DNA of 64,000 nucleotides from Asterias amurensis. Its lineage: Eukaryota > Echinodermata > Asteroidea > Forcipulatida > Asteriidae. Under the pieces are notes generated by a model that searched no databases, had not been told where the DNA came from, and was given only the letters and a program-made list of their open reading frames with translations. Each line of letters begins with the position of its first letter. The stretch's first letter is position 1. The stretch is from assembly GCF_032118995.1 (NCBI RefSeq), contig NC_092652.1:20010544-20074543 (forward strand), read 5' to 3'. A program made the position numbers and the translations under genes. This document shows, piece after piece, positions 1 through 23,100 of this stretch.

Positions 1-191
1 AATGCCGTGCAATTTGTTTTAGAAGTTTAAATGTTAAAACAGTTCATAAGTTCAACACAACATACACAATTATTATCAATATGTTTTTTTTTCATTTTTT
101 GGTGTGTTTAGGGTTATGAATGGATGCTTTAAAGGGACAGTGACAAAAAAACAAGTAACAACATAAGTCACAACTCTAAATTACTGTATAA

Positions 192-366
192 AGTCGTAAC
201 TAAGGATTAGCATATGTCTTAACTATGAATTAGCATAAGTTTTAACTATGAATTAGCATAACTCATAACTACGAATTAGCATAAGTCATAACTTTGAATT
301 AGCATAAGTCATAATTATAAAATTTGCATACCGTTAAGTCAAAACTATGAGTTAGCATAAGTCATA
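192..366. repeat. Short tandem array, about 23-bp unit
   Basis: About seven imperfect copies of a unit like AACTATGAATTAGCATAAGTC run head to tail. Copies differ by single substitutions and small length changes. Confidence 0.85.
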
Positions 367-373
367 CCATCCC

Positions 374-762
374 TTAAAGACACTGGACACTATTGGTAAT
401 TGTCAAAGATCAGTCTTCTTACTTGGTGTATCTACACATATGTATAAAATAACTTAAGCTCGATTGGTCGTCGGAGTTGCGAGATATTTATGAAAGAAAA
501 ATACCCTTGTCACACGAAGTTGTGTGCTTTCATGATCCTTGATTTCAACCTCAAATTCTAAATCTGAGATCTCAAATCTAAATCTGAGGTCTCCAAATCA
601 AACTTGTGGAAAATAACTTCTTTCTCGAAGACTACGTCACTTCAGAGGGAGCCGTTTCTCACAATGTTTTATACTATCAACCTCTCCCCATTACTCGTTA
701 CCAAGTTAGGTTTGCACTAATAATTATTTTGAGTAATTACCAATAGTGTCCACTGCCTTTAA
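374..762. mobile_element. TTAA-bounded MITE, family A
   Basis: Begins TTAAAGACACTGGACACTAT and ends with the inverted form (ATAGTGTCCACTGCCTTTAA), about 389 bp. TTAA at both edges is the piggyBac-type target signature. The interior carries an inverted pair around GAGGTCT and the conserved stretch CACGAAGTTGTGTGCTTTC. No coding capacity. Confidence 0.8.
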
Positions 763-2519
763 CAGAGTTTGTCAAACAAATAAAGGGTTAGTTTTTCTAA
801 GATTTGAAACTCTGCATCGTGACAGAATAACTATGTATGGTTTGCTGTAGCACCATGGTGAATATTTACACATGGCGCTACCGCAAACCTATAACCTGAT
901 TACTTTTCTTCTCCTTCATTTCCATTGTTCATTATTACTACATGTATGTTTTGAAGATACAACAACAATTATCCCACACACTATCCATGAAAAACACTGC
1001 ATGCGGTGAGCTTTTAAACAGCTGCATAGTTTCAAACACGCTCCTTTTACAAATAAATCTTACTTGCTGCTGATTTTCCAAATTATCATACTTTGTAATT
1101 TTAGAAAAATAGTTTAATTTCTACTTTTTTTTATGATGATCACTGAAAATCTTTTTATTTACAATAAAGTGACCTGATCCAAAAACATAACCGGATACAT
1201 TCCAATCAACAATATTTTCATGAACTCACACTCTGTCCTCTTTGGAAAACATCGGCTTTAAAATATAACATAACACATTGATTTTAGTCATGTCAGCAAT
1301 CGATTACTAATTTCTAAGAAGCCAAAATTTCCCTCACAATTCATTCCTCTGCTTATCAAATTCAAAAATAGCATGAAATATTCAACATATTCTATTGCAT
1401 TTTTAGTGGGGGGGGGAGGGTACTAAAAAAAATGTATGGTTTTTGATCTTGTGAAAATACTAATAATCTTGAACAGCCTCTATAAAATTAAACTTACTGA
1501 TATGTTAAGACCCTGATAAAGTTAAATAATTTCAATAGTAGCACAAACAATTACAAAATTAACATATTAATATAACAAGTTTGAGTTAGCAACTTCAGTT
1601 AAAGAAACTTTTACAAAATACTGATAACTTCTGTTACAGTGACTAGCAGATTTTGGATTGGGCGATATTACACATTTACAGAAAACTGGTCAGGGCTCAA
1701 AACCTTTGACCTCAGGCCCTAGCTAGTGATTTTAGCATCAGGCCAGTAAACCCAAAACTGGATAAGCCTGGTGGTCTTGGGTTTTTGTTTGAATGTTGCC
1801 TTTTATTCTGATCATAATCTTTCAATTCTGTTGAGTATTGAGCAATAAATACACCCAAAACACAAAGGAGATAATTCTTTTGTTAGTGCTTGTTCAAATT
1901 AAAACAGATCACATGTTCCTTCAGTTCGTTAAAAAAAAGTTCCAATCAAGTAAACTTTTTATTTTTAGATCTACAAGATTTTCCCGAAATTCGAACCATG
2001 AAGCTTTCTCCCAAAATCAGAATTTCTTGTTTGCCTGTTGTTGGTCAGATAAACCTTCTCTCAGTTCTAGTTAAAATTAATTCACTTCAATTGTTCAACT
2101 TTGTAGACAATTATTTTCTCATTTCAATGCAAAAACTTTTCTAGTCTTGTAAAAAAATTATGGCCCATAAAACTTTTTGAACTGTGTGATTTTTACCAAA
2201 AACTCGAAATTTGAGCCATGATGATTTTCGCAAAAAAATAGACCTAATTTCTTTTTTGCTGGTTAATGATGTAAACGTAAACATACTAAAAAATTCCTAC
2301 AGTGATTCTGTTCAAGTTATTGTTGGGATACCATCTCCTCGAGTTGTTTATACCTTGCCAAGAGTGGAGTGTAAATCTGTAAAACAAAGCAATATAAATC
2401 CCTAAAAATGTTTCTACTTCCGAAATGTTGAGTCGAATGTTGCGCGTTCCTTTTTTTCTTACAATGGTATTTATTGCTCCCCTCATTGCACTCATTCCAC
2501 TAGTCATAGTGATCTGTTG

Positions 2520-2680
2520 TCGATTTCACCCAGCTCTTCCTAACTTAGGACTAATCTAAGGACTTGGGACGAGTTAAGTTCCGTATCCATAGACGTTGGA
2601 CGCATTTAACCCATCCTAAGTTAGGGTGAGTTACTCATCCTAACTCGAGATTAATTCTAGCGTTTCGTGAACTCGGCTGC
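2520..2680. repeat. Foldback element of the 'ttaggactaatc' type
   Basis: Begins GTCGATTTCACCCAGCTCTT and contains facing arms of CTAACTTAGGACTAATC and the reverse type. Similar copies lie at 39045-39212, 40203-40373 and 42118-42232. They resemble the larger palindrome at 16973-17230. Confidence 0.6.
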
Positions 2681-2689
2681 AAGACCCCC

Positions 2690-3135
2690 AAAAAGCAGAA
2701 AATGTTACTTAACAATTGTCTACTAAGTAGAAATAAGAAGGGTACCAGCCACAAATTGTACATGTGTCATGGTAGTTTGGTTGGTAATCTTGTTCTGGTA
2801 AGCATCACTTTGTTGTGCTTATATGTAGCTACTTTAGCTGCTTATAATCAGCTTTATATAATATTTGAGCCCAGGACCCAGTTTCATACTGTTGAATAGG
2901 AAATTTCTTTGGCTAGCAAAAATTGAGTGGGGCACTAATCCCAACAATGAAATCCTTATGGAATGTTGGCTGGTCACCCGTTTCTGCTAAGCAAGATTTT
3001 TCTGTGCTTAGCAAGTTTTTGTGCTTACAGGCTTTGCTTACCACCAAATTCTGCATTTGTGATCATAATTCTACGATTGTGATCACCATTCTGCGCTTAC
3101 AGGGCAAGCAAGAAGTTGTTGTGCTAGCTGTGCAT
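2690..3135. repeat. Two adjacent 'gctgcttaagca' foldback elements
   Basis: Two decayed copies, about 2690-2885 and 2895-3135, share the layout AGCAGAAAATGTTA ... GGTTGGTAATCTTGTTCTGG ... ending near GCTTATA. This family (call it G) is the most frequent in the window. Other copies lie near 7960-8185, 10555-10760, 17815-17990, 18600-18805, 20710-20885, 28960-29110, 45080-45260, 45590-45775, 45840-46005, 54080-54255 and 55660-55725. Confidence 0.65.
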
Positions 3136-3466
3136 GAACAGCCTGCACAACACTAGCAAGTCACACTTTATAATGTTTTAGCTTTTGAGCAAGACTCTGC
3201 TACTAGTAATTGTGAAAAACAGGTGGCCATTATTAATTACCTTAAATCCACCGGTCACTGCGGTTGGAAAGGAGTTTGCAACAGCTAATTCTGTTTTTTT
3301 AGTTTTTTATTTAGGTCAATGACAACACATATATAGTCCAACGAATATGGAGCATGCTACCTAAAGTGCCCCAGAATAAATATTTCGTTGTTGATGGGTC
3401 ATAATGCAACACCCCCATCATCTTCCCTATATGCATCTCAAAACTGAGGGCGCTATTACACCATGC

Positions 3467-3841
3467 TTAAAGCCATTATACACTTTCGGAACATAAAAAA
3501 ATGGAAAAAAGTTCACAGATTTACAAATAACTTACAGGATTAACAGAAGGTAATGGTAAAAGACTTCTCTTGAAATATTATTCCTTGAAATGCTTTACTT
3601 TTTGAGAAAACATTAAAACAATTATCAATTCTCGACTACGAGAATTACGGATTTATAGTAAACACATGTCATGACACAGCGAAACGTGTGAAAACAAGAG
3701 GGTTTTCCCTCTATTTTCTCCCGACTCCGATGACCGATTGAGCCTAAATTTTCACAGGTTTGTTATTTTATATATAAGTTGTGATACACGAAGTGTGGGC
3801 CTTGGATAATACTGTTTACTGAAAGTGTATAATGGCTTTAA
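3467..3841. mobile_element. TTAA-bounded MITE, family C
   Basis: Starts TTAAAGCCATTATACACTTT and ends in the inverted form, 375 bp. Related copies at 10894-11267 and 16159-16531 have the same length and TTAA ends. The termini resemble family A (TTAAAGGCACTGGACAC), so the two families probably share a transposase source. Confidence 0.8.
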
Positions 3842-4119
3842 ACCAGTGAAGGTATGAGTATACTATCCGTTTAATTATAGTACATACAATATAACACACA
3901 ATGATCTTAGTGCTTTAGCACACCTGATGACATCTCAAAGCACTCATTATTTTTTGTCTCTAAAAGGTATGTGGAGCTAAATTTTAAATCTTAAAATCAT
4001 TTCCGTTTTTACATACTTGTACATGTAGCACCACGTAACAGTTTACATTTAGACGCCGACCATACTAGAAAACACCGGGGCGAACCCCTTCTCTAAAAAT
4101 AGGTGTACTGTTTTTTTTT

Positions 4120-4300
4120 TTACATGCATGACACAGAACACACATAGCTTGTTGTGTACGCAGTGGAAACGCAGCTCTGCCTTCAGGCCTATACTTTTTG
4201 GAGAATCATTTATTTTGCACGCGGTGGTGGGTTGAACATCGAAGGACGCCTGAAGCTGGAGCCAAAGCCGAGGTTTGAGAAATGCCCCAGGCAGGCCAGA
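4120..4300. repeat. Inverted-repeat element, 'gagaaaagcccc' type
   Basis: The right end GCCGAGGTTTGAGAAATGCC matches the end of the clearer copy at 41213-41382; the left arm is decayed. Confidence 0.45.
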
Positions 4301-4565
4301 TGTTGTTTCAAAAGCCAATATTTATGATTCTGATTCCAAGATTTTATCCAATTATGTATTAACATAGTGATTGATTATGTCTGTTACTTTGGACATATGT
4401 CAAATAACCCTTGAGACTTTGTTACAAATAAATTTGATTTTTCTTTTGATTTTCAACATACATATTGCTCCACATAAAAACCAGACATTTATCGCCAACA
4501 TCCAACACTGGGTGTGTTTGCTTATCAAACAAATTAACGTATAAGAGCTTTCAAATCAGTATGAG

Positions 4566-4695
4566 GCCAGGTCCGAAACGGCGACTTGGCTTCAGCTACG
4601 GTTAGATCAGCATGTTTGCCAGTGTTAAAGAACAAGCAGATGAGCGCAATCTAGCCATAGCTGTAGCCGAAGTCGCCGTATCGGACACGGCCTAA
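4566..4695. repeat. Short inverted-repeat element, 130 bp
   Basis: The left arm GGCCAGGTCCGAAACGGCGA faces the right arm TCGCCGTATCGGACACGGCC. A decayed relative is near 12720-12855 in an XYLB intron (ending GAATTCGGACACAGCC). MITE-like, no coding capacity. Confidence 0.7.
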
Positions 4696-4784
4696 CAGCT
4701 AAACATATAAACAAATACATTCAAACAAACAAACAATCTTAATTTCGAATTGAAAGAGTTTGGAATGAAAAACATGGTACCTAC

Positions 4785-15522
<10,738 letters not shown>

Positions 15523-16158
15523 GTTCTTGTTCTATTGTTATCTTAAAACTTTACACTCGTGTGTCGGTCTCTTGCATGGCCGGTCTGTGACACACAGCAG
15601 CAGTGTGGAGGCTGATGAGAGTTTAATGTTTGGTGGTTTTGTGCGGAGTGGTCACACGTGAAATGATGACGATCCCGTTCCCAGATGCGAATTTAGTCGC
15701 AACCCCAAGTAGTCGCTAGAATGTACATAACGAAAAACAGTAAGAAGTCTCGGTGCAAAGCGATGTCCACAATAACAACAACTGTTAATTTAACCCGTAT
15801 GCGAATCAGACAGACACTAGCCACCACCACGCCCCCTTTCTGCCTTTTAAAGCCTGATTACTTTTATGTAATGCATCAATCATCACCCGCCCTCAATCTC
15901 AAACATGAATGAGAAATTCCAGTGAAGTTAAGAGGGTTTTATTCCATTCAAACTAATATTCTGCAGGTTTCAAATTAACGATTTAATCCGGATGTCAACA
16001 ATTTTTCCAAAGCCCTCTATTAAAAGAGCTATTTTGTTAATTAAAACCAGTCTCAAGATAAACCAAACTGTGCTGAAAATGATTAAATATAGCAACAACT
16101 CAAGAACCACAGCACAGGACAAAGATATTTACAAGTCATATTTGAAATTTTATTCTGT

Positions 16159-16531
16159 TTAAAGCCATTGGACCCTTTCGGTTCAGAAAAAAAATAAAAG
16201 TTCACAGATTTACAAATAACTTACACGGTTTACAGAAGGCATAGGTGAAAGACTTCTCTTGAAATATTATTACATGAAATGCTTGACTTTTTGAGAAAAC
16301 AGCAAAACAATATAAATTCTCGTTAACGAGAATTACGGATTTATTTTAAACACATGTCATGACACGGCGAAATGCGCGGAAACAAGGGTGGGTTTTTCCG
16401 TTGTTTTCTCCCGACTCCGATGACCGATTGAGCCTAAATTTTCACAGGTTTTTTATTTGATATAGAAGTTGTGGTACACAAAGTGTGGGCCTTGGACAAC
16501 ACTGTTTACCGAAAGTGTCCAATGGCTTTAA
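16159..16531. mobile_element. TTAA-bounded MITE, family C
   Basis: TTAAAGCCATTGGACCCTTT to AAAGTGTCCAATGGCTTTAA, 373 bp, intact TTAA at both ends. Same orientation as the copy at 3467. Confidence 0.85.
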
Positions 16532-16569
16532 TCTCAGTGTGGGTTGCAATTGCACTTTACTTTTTTGAA

Positions 16570-16655
16570 CACAACATGTAATACATTTATAAAATGATTA
16601 CAATATAGACATGTAATACATTTATAAAAATGATTACAATACAAGTATTCAATTA
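16570..16655. repeat. Tandem duplication, about 43-bp unit
   Basis: ACATGTAATACATTTATAAA followed by ATGATTACAATA occurs twice in a row with one base difference. Confidence 0.85.
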
Positions 16656-16972
16656 AAAATAAGTAACACACCACACACCTAACTAAAGCCACTTAACTAA
16701 AATAAGATGAGAACTTAATTGAGGTACACTAGACTACTTTGCTAATCTACCAACTTTAAACCTTGTTATGGCATCATAAAATAATAATCCATGAAAACAA
16801 GCTAAAAAAGGTTTTTCAACTTTAAAAATAATTTCTTTCTTATATAATATTTAAAATTGACTTTCTCCTGTATCATCATTTTGGTTCAATTACCAATTCA
16901 AACTGTTAAAAAACAAGGTTTTTCAGGAGAAGTAGTTGGTTTTTTAGCAAATCATGGCCCAGGGGTGGATTT

Positions 16973-17230
16973 CACAAAGAGTTAGGACTAGTCTTATTTT
17001 GAGTTAGGACCAGTTACTCATCCTAACTTAGGACACTCCATGCAATTTGTATATCTCCTAGGACTAGTCCTAAGTTAGGACTAGTCCTTGTATATCTCCT
17101 AGGACTAGTCCTAAGTTAGGACTAGTCCTAGGAGATATACAAATTGCATGGATAGTCCTAAGTTAGGATGAGTAACTGGTCCTATAGTCCTAAGTTAGGA
17201 CTAGTCCTAACCCTTTGTGAAATCGACCCC
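16973..17230. repeat. Large palindrome of 'ggactagtcctaa' units
   Basis: The left side begins GGTGGATTTCACAAAGAGTT and the right side ends with the inverse, CTTTGTGAAATCGACC. The centre carries repeated CTAGGACTAGTCCTAAGTTA units. The two sides pair over most of their length, including GCAATTTGTATATCTCC and its complement. A foldback element. Confidence 0.85.
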
Positions 17231-18211
17231 CGTTTCATGGCTCTGCACCCTAAGCAAAGAATCAGCGCTTACAAAAATAAGGAAATTTGCGCTTACGCTA
17301 AGCATATTCCACAGGTTAGGCAAGTAGGCAATTTTGGCCTGTGGGCATGCAGACTCCAATTGTTACTAGGCATTCCTTGCTTTACACAGCTAGCGCAGAA
17401 ATTCAGCGCAGTTTGCAAAAGCCATGAAATCGGTTCAGTCTTCATGAGAGGAAGATGAATGTTGGACACCAAAGAGAGTAGTGACAGATTAAACTTCTGT
17501 CAACAAAATCAAAGGTTCAATCACAACTAAATTATAGGGGGAAAAACAGGTAGATATTTGTCTTAAACTGTGTTCTATTCTTGTAGTTACTGTATCTTGA
17601 TCTTGAAGTAATTTCCACGGTTAAAACTAATGAGTAACAATAAGAGTTTAACAGAATTGAAGAATGTTGACATTTTTACAAATCTATCTAATAACACACT
17701 ATACTATACACAGTAGCACCCCTCTGTCCTTTATCTTCTCTTTACAGAGCGTGAGGAATACACATTCACTAATTCTTTACTGAAATATCAGTGCAGCATC
17801 TGGGCCTTATTTCAAAAAGCTTTTAAGCAGAAAAATCTGCTGGGCAAATTTCTTTGCAAAGCAAGAATGAGCGGGGTACCACCAGGTTTGGCAATGGTAA
17901 CTGTATGGTAATTTTGCTTATCATGATTTTGTTGTGCTTAGCAAGTTTTACTGCTTACGGGCTTTATAAAATTCAGCCCTGGGCCAAATGTCACTGCTTA
18001 CCATCCAACATTTGTGTTGAGAGCACCCTGTGAAGCATGTGATTCTACGGGCCATAAACACAGTGATCTTTGTTAAGTAGCGACATGAAATTGGACCTTG
18101 CACCTTAAAATACCTCTACTTCCCTACCCTCGTTTAGAGGCATGTTTTGTGTTTCTATGGTTCATCAGCGCAGAATGCCATGGTAAGCAGAGCCATGAAA
18201 TTGGGCTCTCC

Positions 18212-18570
18212 GCACCATTGGTAATTACATGTACTCAAAATAATTATTAGCATAAAACCTTACTTGGTAATGAGAAATGGGGAGCTGCTGATAGTATAAA
18301 ACAATGGTAAAACGGCTCCCTCTGAAGTAACATAGTTTTTGAGAAAGAAGTAATTTTCCATGAACTTGATTTTGAGACCTCAGATTAAGATTTTGAGGTC
18401 TCGAAATCAAGCATCTGAAAGCACACAACTTCATGTGACAAGGGTTTTTTTCCTTCGCCACCTAAAAAAATAATTGAGCTCAAATTTACACAGGTTTGTT
18501 ATTTTATGCGTATGTTGAGATACACTAAGTGAAAACTGGTCTTAGACAATTACCAATAGTGTCCAGTGTC
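18212..18570. mobile_element. Family A MITE, left end decayed
   Basis: Contains CCATTGGTAATTACA, GGAGCTGCTGATAGTATAAA, the inverted pair GACCTCAGATT / GAGGTCTCGAAATC and the right end CCAATAGTGTCCAGTG. Confidence 0.75.
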
Positions 18571-20155
18571 ACAATTTCTCAACTTCCTCACCATCATTTA
18601 GAAGAATTCTCAAAAAGCTGTGAAGCAGAAAATACCGATAGGCAAATTTCTGTATTGCTAACACATAGTATGTGGGGGCACCAGTTGTAACATTGAAAGT
18701 TTGTAGAATTTAGGCTGGTTACCAATTTTTGTTAAGCATGATTTTTTTGTGCTTAACATTAATAACAAGTATTTGTGCTTACTACAGGCTTATGAAATTG
18801 GGACCATGGTCACCCTCTTAAATTGATCCAGTAATAATCTAAATCTCAATAACACACACAACCTTTTTACAGAGGGAAAAAGTGCTATGCCTGTGCAAGA
18901 ATGAAGTACCTGTGCCTTAATGAAGTATATACAGACATACATTGTACAACTTTGTAATTACAACAACAAAACGAAGGAGTGACCAACCATACAAAACTTA
19001 ATAGCATGTTTCTGAGTTTTCACTATTGACACTATAAAAAAAAATGAAATGAGGAAATAATCTGCAAAATTGAATGCTAAATACACATCTATTTATGACA
19101 CTTGGAGACTGAAATAAGTTATAGTAACCAACTTCACCACTTTTTCAAGTTCGTTGACGTCACATGGCATGTACATTACAACTTTTTCTGGCAACAAAAT
19201 TAAATTATACAAAATATGTTAATTATGATCAACAGCTTCCTCTTGTAGCTGCTGGTAAAAGTATCATTCATCTCAGTTTGATACACATGTTACCTTTGAG
19301 GGATTACACAAATATCACATCAAACTGGCAAACTTTTCCAAAGGCCAACAAATCTGGAATCAGACTTAAGTAGGAAGAATATCATGGTTGCAAACACTGG
19401 TCACAAAAAAAAAACATTGAAAATTACTGGTGCCTTGTTTAATTTTGCTGAAGCAGTTGAAGTTGACAATTTGGTATGATTGAAAACCTCTCTGGAAGTA
19501 TGCCTTGTTGCAGGCCCGATACTTCACAGAGGTAACAAGGCAATTGCCTCCAAGCCCCCTGGTCATTGAAATGCTCCAGTAGAAATTTACAATATCCTCA
19601 TAGGGTGCCATTCACCAAGGGGAAAATGCCTTGGTACCCTTGCCCTTTCAAAAGCGAAGCATACAGGCCTGAAATTGGAATACCTTCTTAAGATGATAGG
19701 TACTCGGGAAACTAGATTATTCATTCAACCAAATCTGTTAAGCCTGGTCCACACTTCATGCATCAACACAAAGCAAATTTCTGTATCAATTCATTCTTTG
19801 CCGCGAATGTTTAGCAAGAGATGAGGACATTTCAGCTGGTGCGAAAATTGTTCCTGGCGATGTTTGCTTCGCATTCACACAAAGTGTGAACAGGGCTTTA
19901 CAAGAAGAGGGCCCTTATTTATGTTAGAAATGATGTACAGAGAGAGACGCTCTACACAGGCATGATATTTGGTCCTTTGAAAAAAGGAGGAATACAAGGG
20001 CTGACCTACACGGTGCAGGCTTTAATACACTATTTATGCTATTTAATCTCATTTCTTCAGATCTTTCCAAGGGCTGAAAAAAAAATGAAAACCAGATAAA
20101 AGTGGGAAGAATATCATGCCTGTTTACATCACAGATAACCATTGTTAAAACGGTC

Positions 20156-23100
20156 TTATATATCGGACACCATGAAGAGATAATCTGCCAAGCTTGGAAG
20201 CTCAGGATGACTCGGTGGCACCAATTCAAAGCCCATGAACTTGAAGGTTCTGATGAGTTGTGCCCTGTCCACTGCATCTCGACGGAGGCCGATGATGACC
20301 TGGGTGCAGCCAAGGTGCTCTTCAGCAGCATCCAGAAGAGCAACAAAACTACAAGGAACAAACAAAAGGAAAAAACTTACTAGGGATATTCTTAAGTAGG
20401 ATTTGAAACTTTGTACGGTGGAAGTACAACTGAGAGAGATTTGCGATAACACCACGTGAATATCTCTTTTGAGTAGTGGTGGTTCTGAGAAAGACCGGTG
20501 GTAAATACTCAACGCTCTCCTGAAGGCGATCAGAGCATACTGATCAAAACATTGAGTCGTTAACCAACAGTTCGTTTGAACCCCACACGGGGAACTGACT
20601 GGGTAACATTTAAAATAATTTGGGTTGTACAAAGAAAAATTTACTGTTGACTGGAGCGCAACTTGGATCTGCAATCAAGCCCTTAATAATTCTAATGCCA
20701 TGGCTATACAGTAAATAATCATCAAAATAGAGCTGCTAAGCACAAAAAGAAGCCAAGCATAACAAAATTACGCTTACCAGAAAAAGGTTACCAGCAGAAG
20801 TACATTTTGTGACTGATATCCTGCTAAGCAGAAAACTGTTCAGCAATATTTTCTGCTTAAGTAGGTCTTCAAAATCAGGCCCTGGTGAAATAAAGATTTT
20901 GTATTTCCAGCCCAATTATTGTACATACCTGTCTCTACTTCCCTGATGTGCTAAATCATCTGGCACCTGAACATACAGCCGTTTGTTCCATAACACAGTC
21001 TCCCACACCAACTTCCTGTTATCCGTCAAATAATGAATGAAACGAAGAAATTTCTTGTCCCCATGACCGGGAACACCTGCTGCATTTTCATCCTTAGGAG
21101 TAAATTAAAACAATTTGATAATGTTAGAGAGCTGTAAGGGGTCATGAATTACAGGAAGTTGAGGCAGTATCATAATGCTGTCATTAACAACCCTGCAGCT
21201 TGAGGGACTTTGGCCAGATTTGAAGGCTCTGCTAACCGTAACCAAATAAATCTGCACTTACGCCAAGCATATTTCACAACGGGTTAGAACATCCTAAAGT
21301 TGTAAAATTGTTTTACTCATTTCTCCAAAATTACAGCACCTCAGCAAGTAATATGTAAAGGGAAGCTTCCCACCATGATTATCATTAAACTGTGTCATTT
21401 TTATGTAAATCTGTGGATGTTTGTGTTTTGCGTCGTACAAAAAGTACCCAAACCCTTAAAGACAGATATCATGCATGCATGTGCCATTCAGCCTCTATGT
21501 CCATCATGCTGAGGTCATAAGGTCAAGTCCCTAGCATGTACATGTAGTTGCACATCAGGAACCCCATGAGCAAGTTGATTCATGTCAAGGTCAACTGTAA
21601 CCACCTAAATGGCACAGCAGCAGGTCGTGAGCTGGCCTACTCTTCATTAATTAATAAAATGGCATATACAAAAATAAAATAAATCCAACTTGTTTGCTAT
21701 GAAAAGCAAACAAGGAGTAAGGAAACAGTGGCAACAGTGTAAACACTATGAAATTTGCAATGGCTGATTTAAATAAATTTATCAAATAGTAATGTTTAAT
21801 TTGGTGCAAACATTTTTCTCCTAAATTTTTTTTGATGTCTCAACTTTGTATTGTGTAATATTTACTGCTTTTTAAAATAGGTATTCTCTGAATATTTTCC
21901 TGTAAATGGACCCTTGGTCGCCATTGGAAATTTTGTTTTCAAGGAATAAACCATTAATGAATGAAATCTTACTTTGAAGAATGATGCAAATATGCCGTCC
22001 GCACTGCTTGTTTCCTCAACGTCTTCCAGGACTAATCCCTGGCTGCTTCCTGAAGGAACATCAGGAATACCACTGGGATTCTCGGCAAAGCTGAAATATG
22101 TAGTGCTTCCCGGACTCCCTATGGTAACAAACGATTAGAAACAAAACAGGTAATTAGACGCGGCACTCATCTGGACAGTGTGGACATGCCTCATCAAGCG
22201 ATGGCTGTATGACAGTGACGTGTCATCAAACGATGGCTGCATGACAATGACTAACCAGGCAGTGTCACTCTGGCATGCTTGATGCTTGATCCTGTTTTAA
22301 TGATTTTTTTAAAGAGGCTATATAATGTTACTTGTACATGTATAAGAGTCAAACTGGGGTTTTTTAGGGACACTTCTAAGATGTAAAAATTCCTTTCAAA
22401 ACTCAAATTAAAGTTGTAAAAAATTAATTGGTGTTAGGGTTTCTTTCTTTTCAATAGGACGTATTTTGTACAGTAAAAATCTTGCATATTTAGGCCTACA
22501 TTTTATCTCTATTTAATCCAAACTCAGATACCTAATTAGAGTGTACCCTTCAACTCTGTTTGTCACGAGAAAGTCACCAAGGAAACCAACAAGAGCGCAC
22601 CATCACCAAGGCAACCAGTGTATATGGTATATAGTTAACTAAGCCTACTATATTATTATCTAAAATGCCAGACTGTAACAGTGCATGTTCATAATTGCTT
22701 GTCTACTAATTTCGTAGTGACAGGAAAGTGTTCACTTTAGTGTTTACTTTACATAGCATTGTACAGTGTATGTCCACTTTAAACTTCCTTGTGACCTGTA
22801 AGTGAATTGCCATTAAGTACAAAATACTGTTCTGCATTATTTGTTGTAAAAATCTACATTGAATAAAATTGATTGGGTATAAATGGCAGCTTAATGTAGG
22901 AAGAACATTTAACATATATCATTGCCATTGTGCATGGATGCAAGCTTCAATTATTCATCAAAATCAACATCCGAATCATGTTTTCTTGAATCTTGATTGT
23001 TTATATCAAGAGTTAAGTTTCATCAGTTTTAAAATTAATCGGACCAAAAAATTACCCATTTCTTTTATCTGGAGGTTTGAATCCCTATACCATGTTTAAC

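Larger units (their letters stand above)
1..4784. other. Left region without recognised exons; dispersed repeats
   Basis: This stretch lies 3' of the last XYLB exon seen. It is either the last XYLB intron (if the final exon is left of the window) or holds that exon in a form I cannot recognise. A 23-bp tandem array (192-366), a TTAA-bounded element (374-762), foldback elements (2520-3130), a second TTAA family (3467-3841) and two inverted-repeat elements (4120-4300, 4566-4695) take up part of it. The parts 770-2520 and 4300-4560 are AT-rich with nothing distinctive. Confidence 0.6.
15523..20155. other. Intergenic region between XYLB and the antizyme gene
   Basis: No coding exon recognised. 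It includes the XYLB upstream region and the antizyme 3' side (both genes run leftward). AATAAA on the minus strand at 15943-15938 could be a distant antizyme poly(A) signal, but that would need a 4-kb 3' UTR crossing several repeats. The rest is listed repeats plus plain AT-rich sequence (17460-17810, 18810-19730). Confidence 0.55.

Noticed and set aside
2229-2244. Candidate last XYLB exon
   Set aside because: It follows an AG and starts V-Y, but the remaining residues do not resemble the XYLB C-terminus.
19924-20361. A 145-codon minus-strand frame over the antizyme last exon
   Set aside because: Wrong frame: the antizyme frame in the same place matches the family and has proper splice sites.
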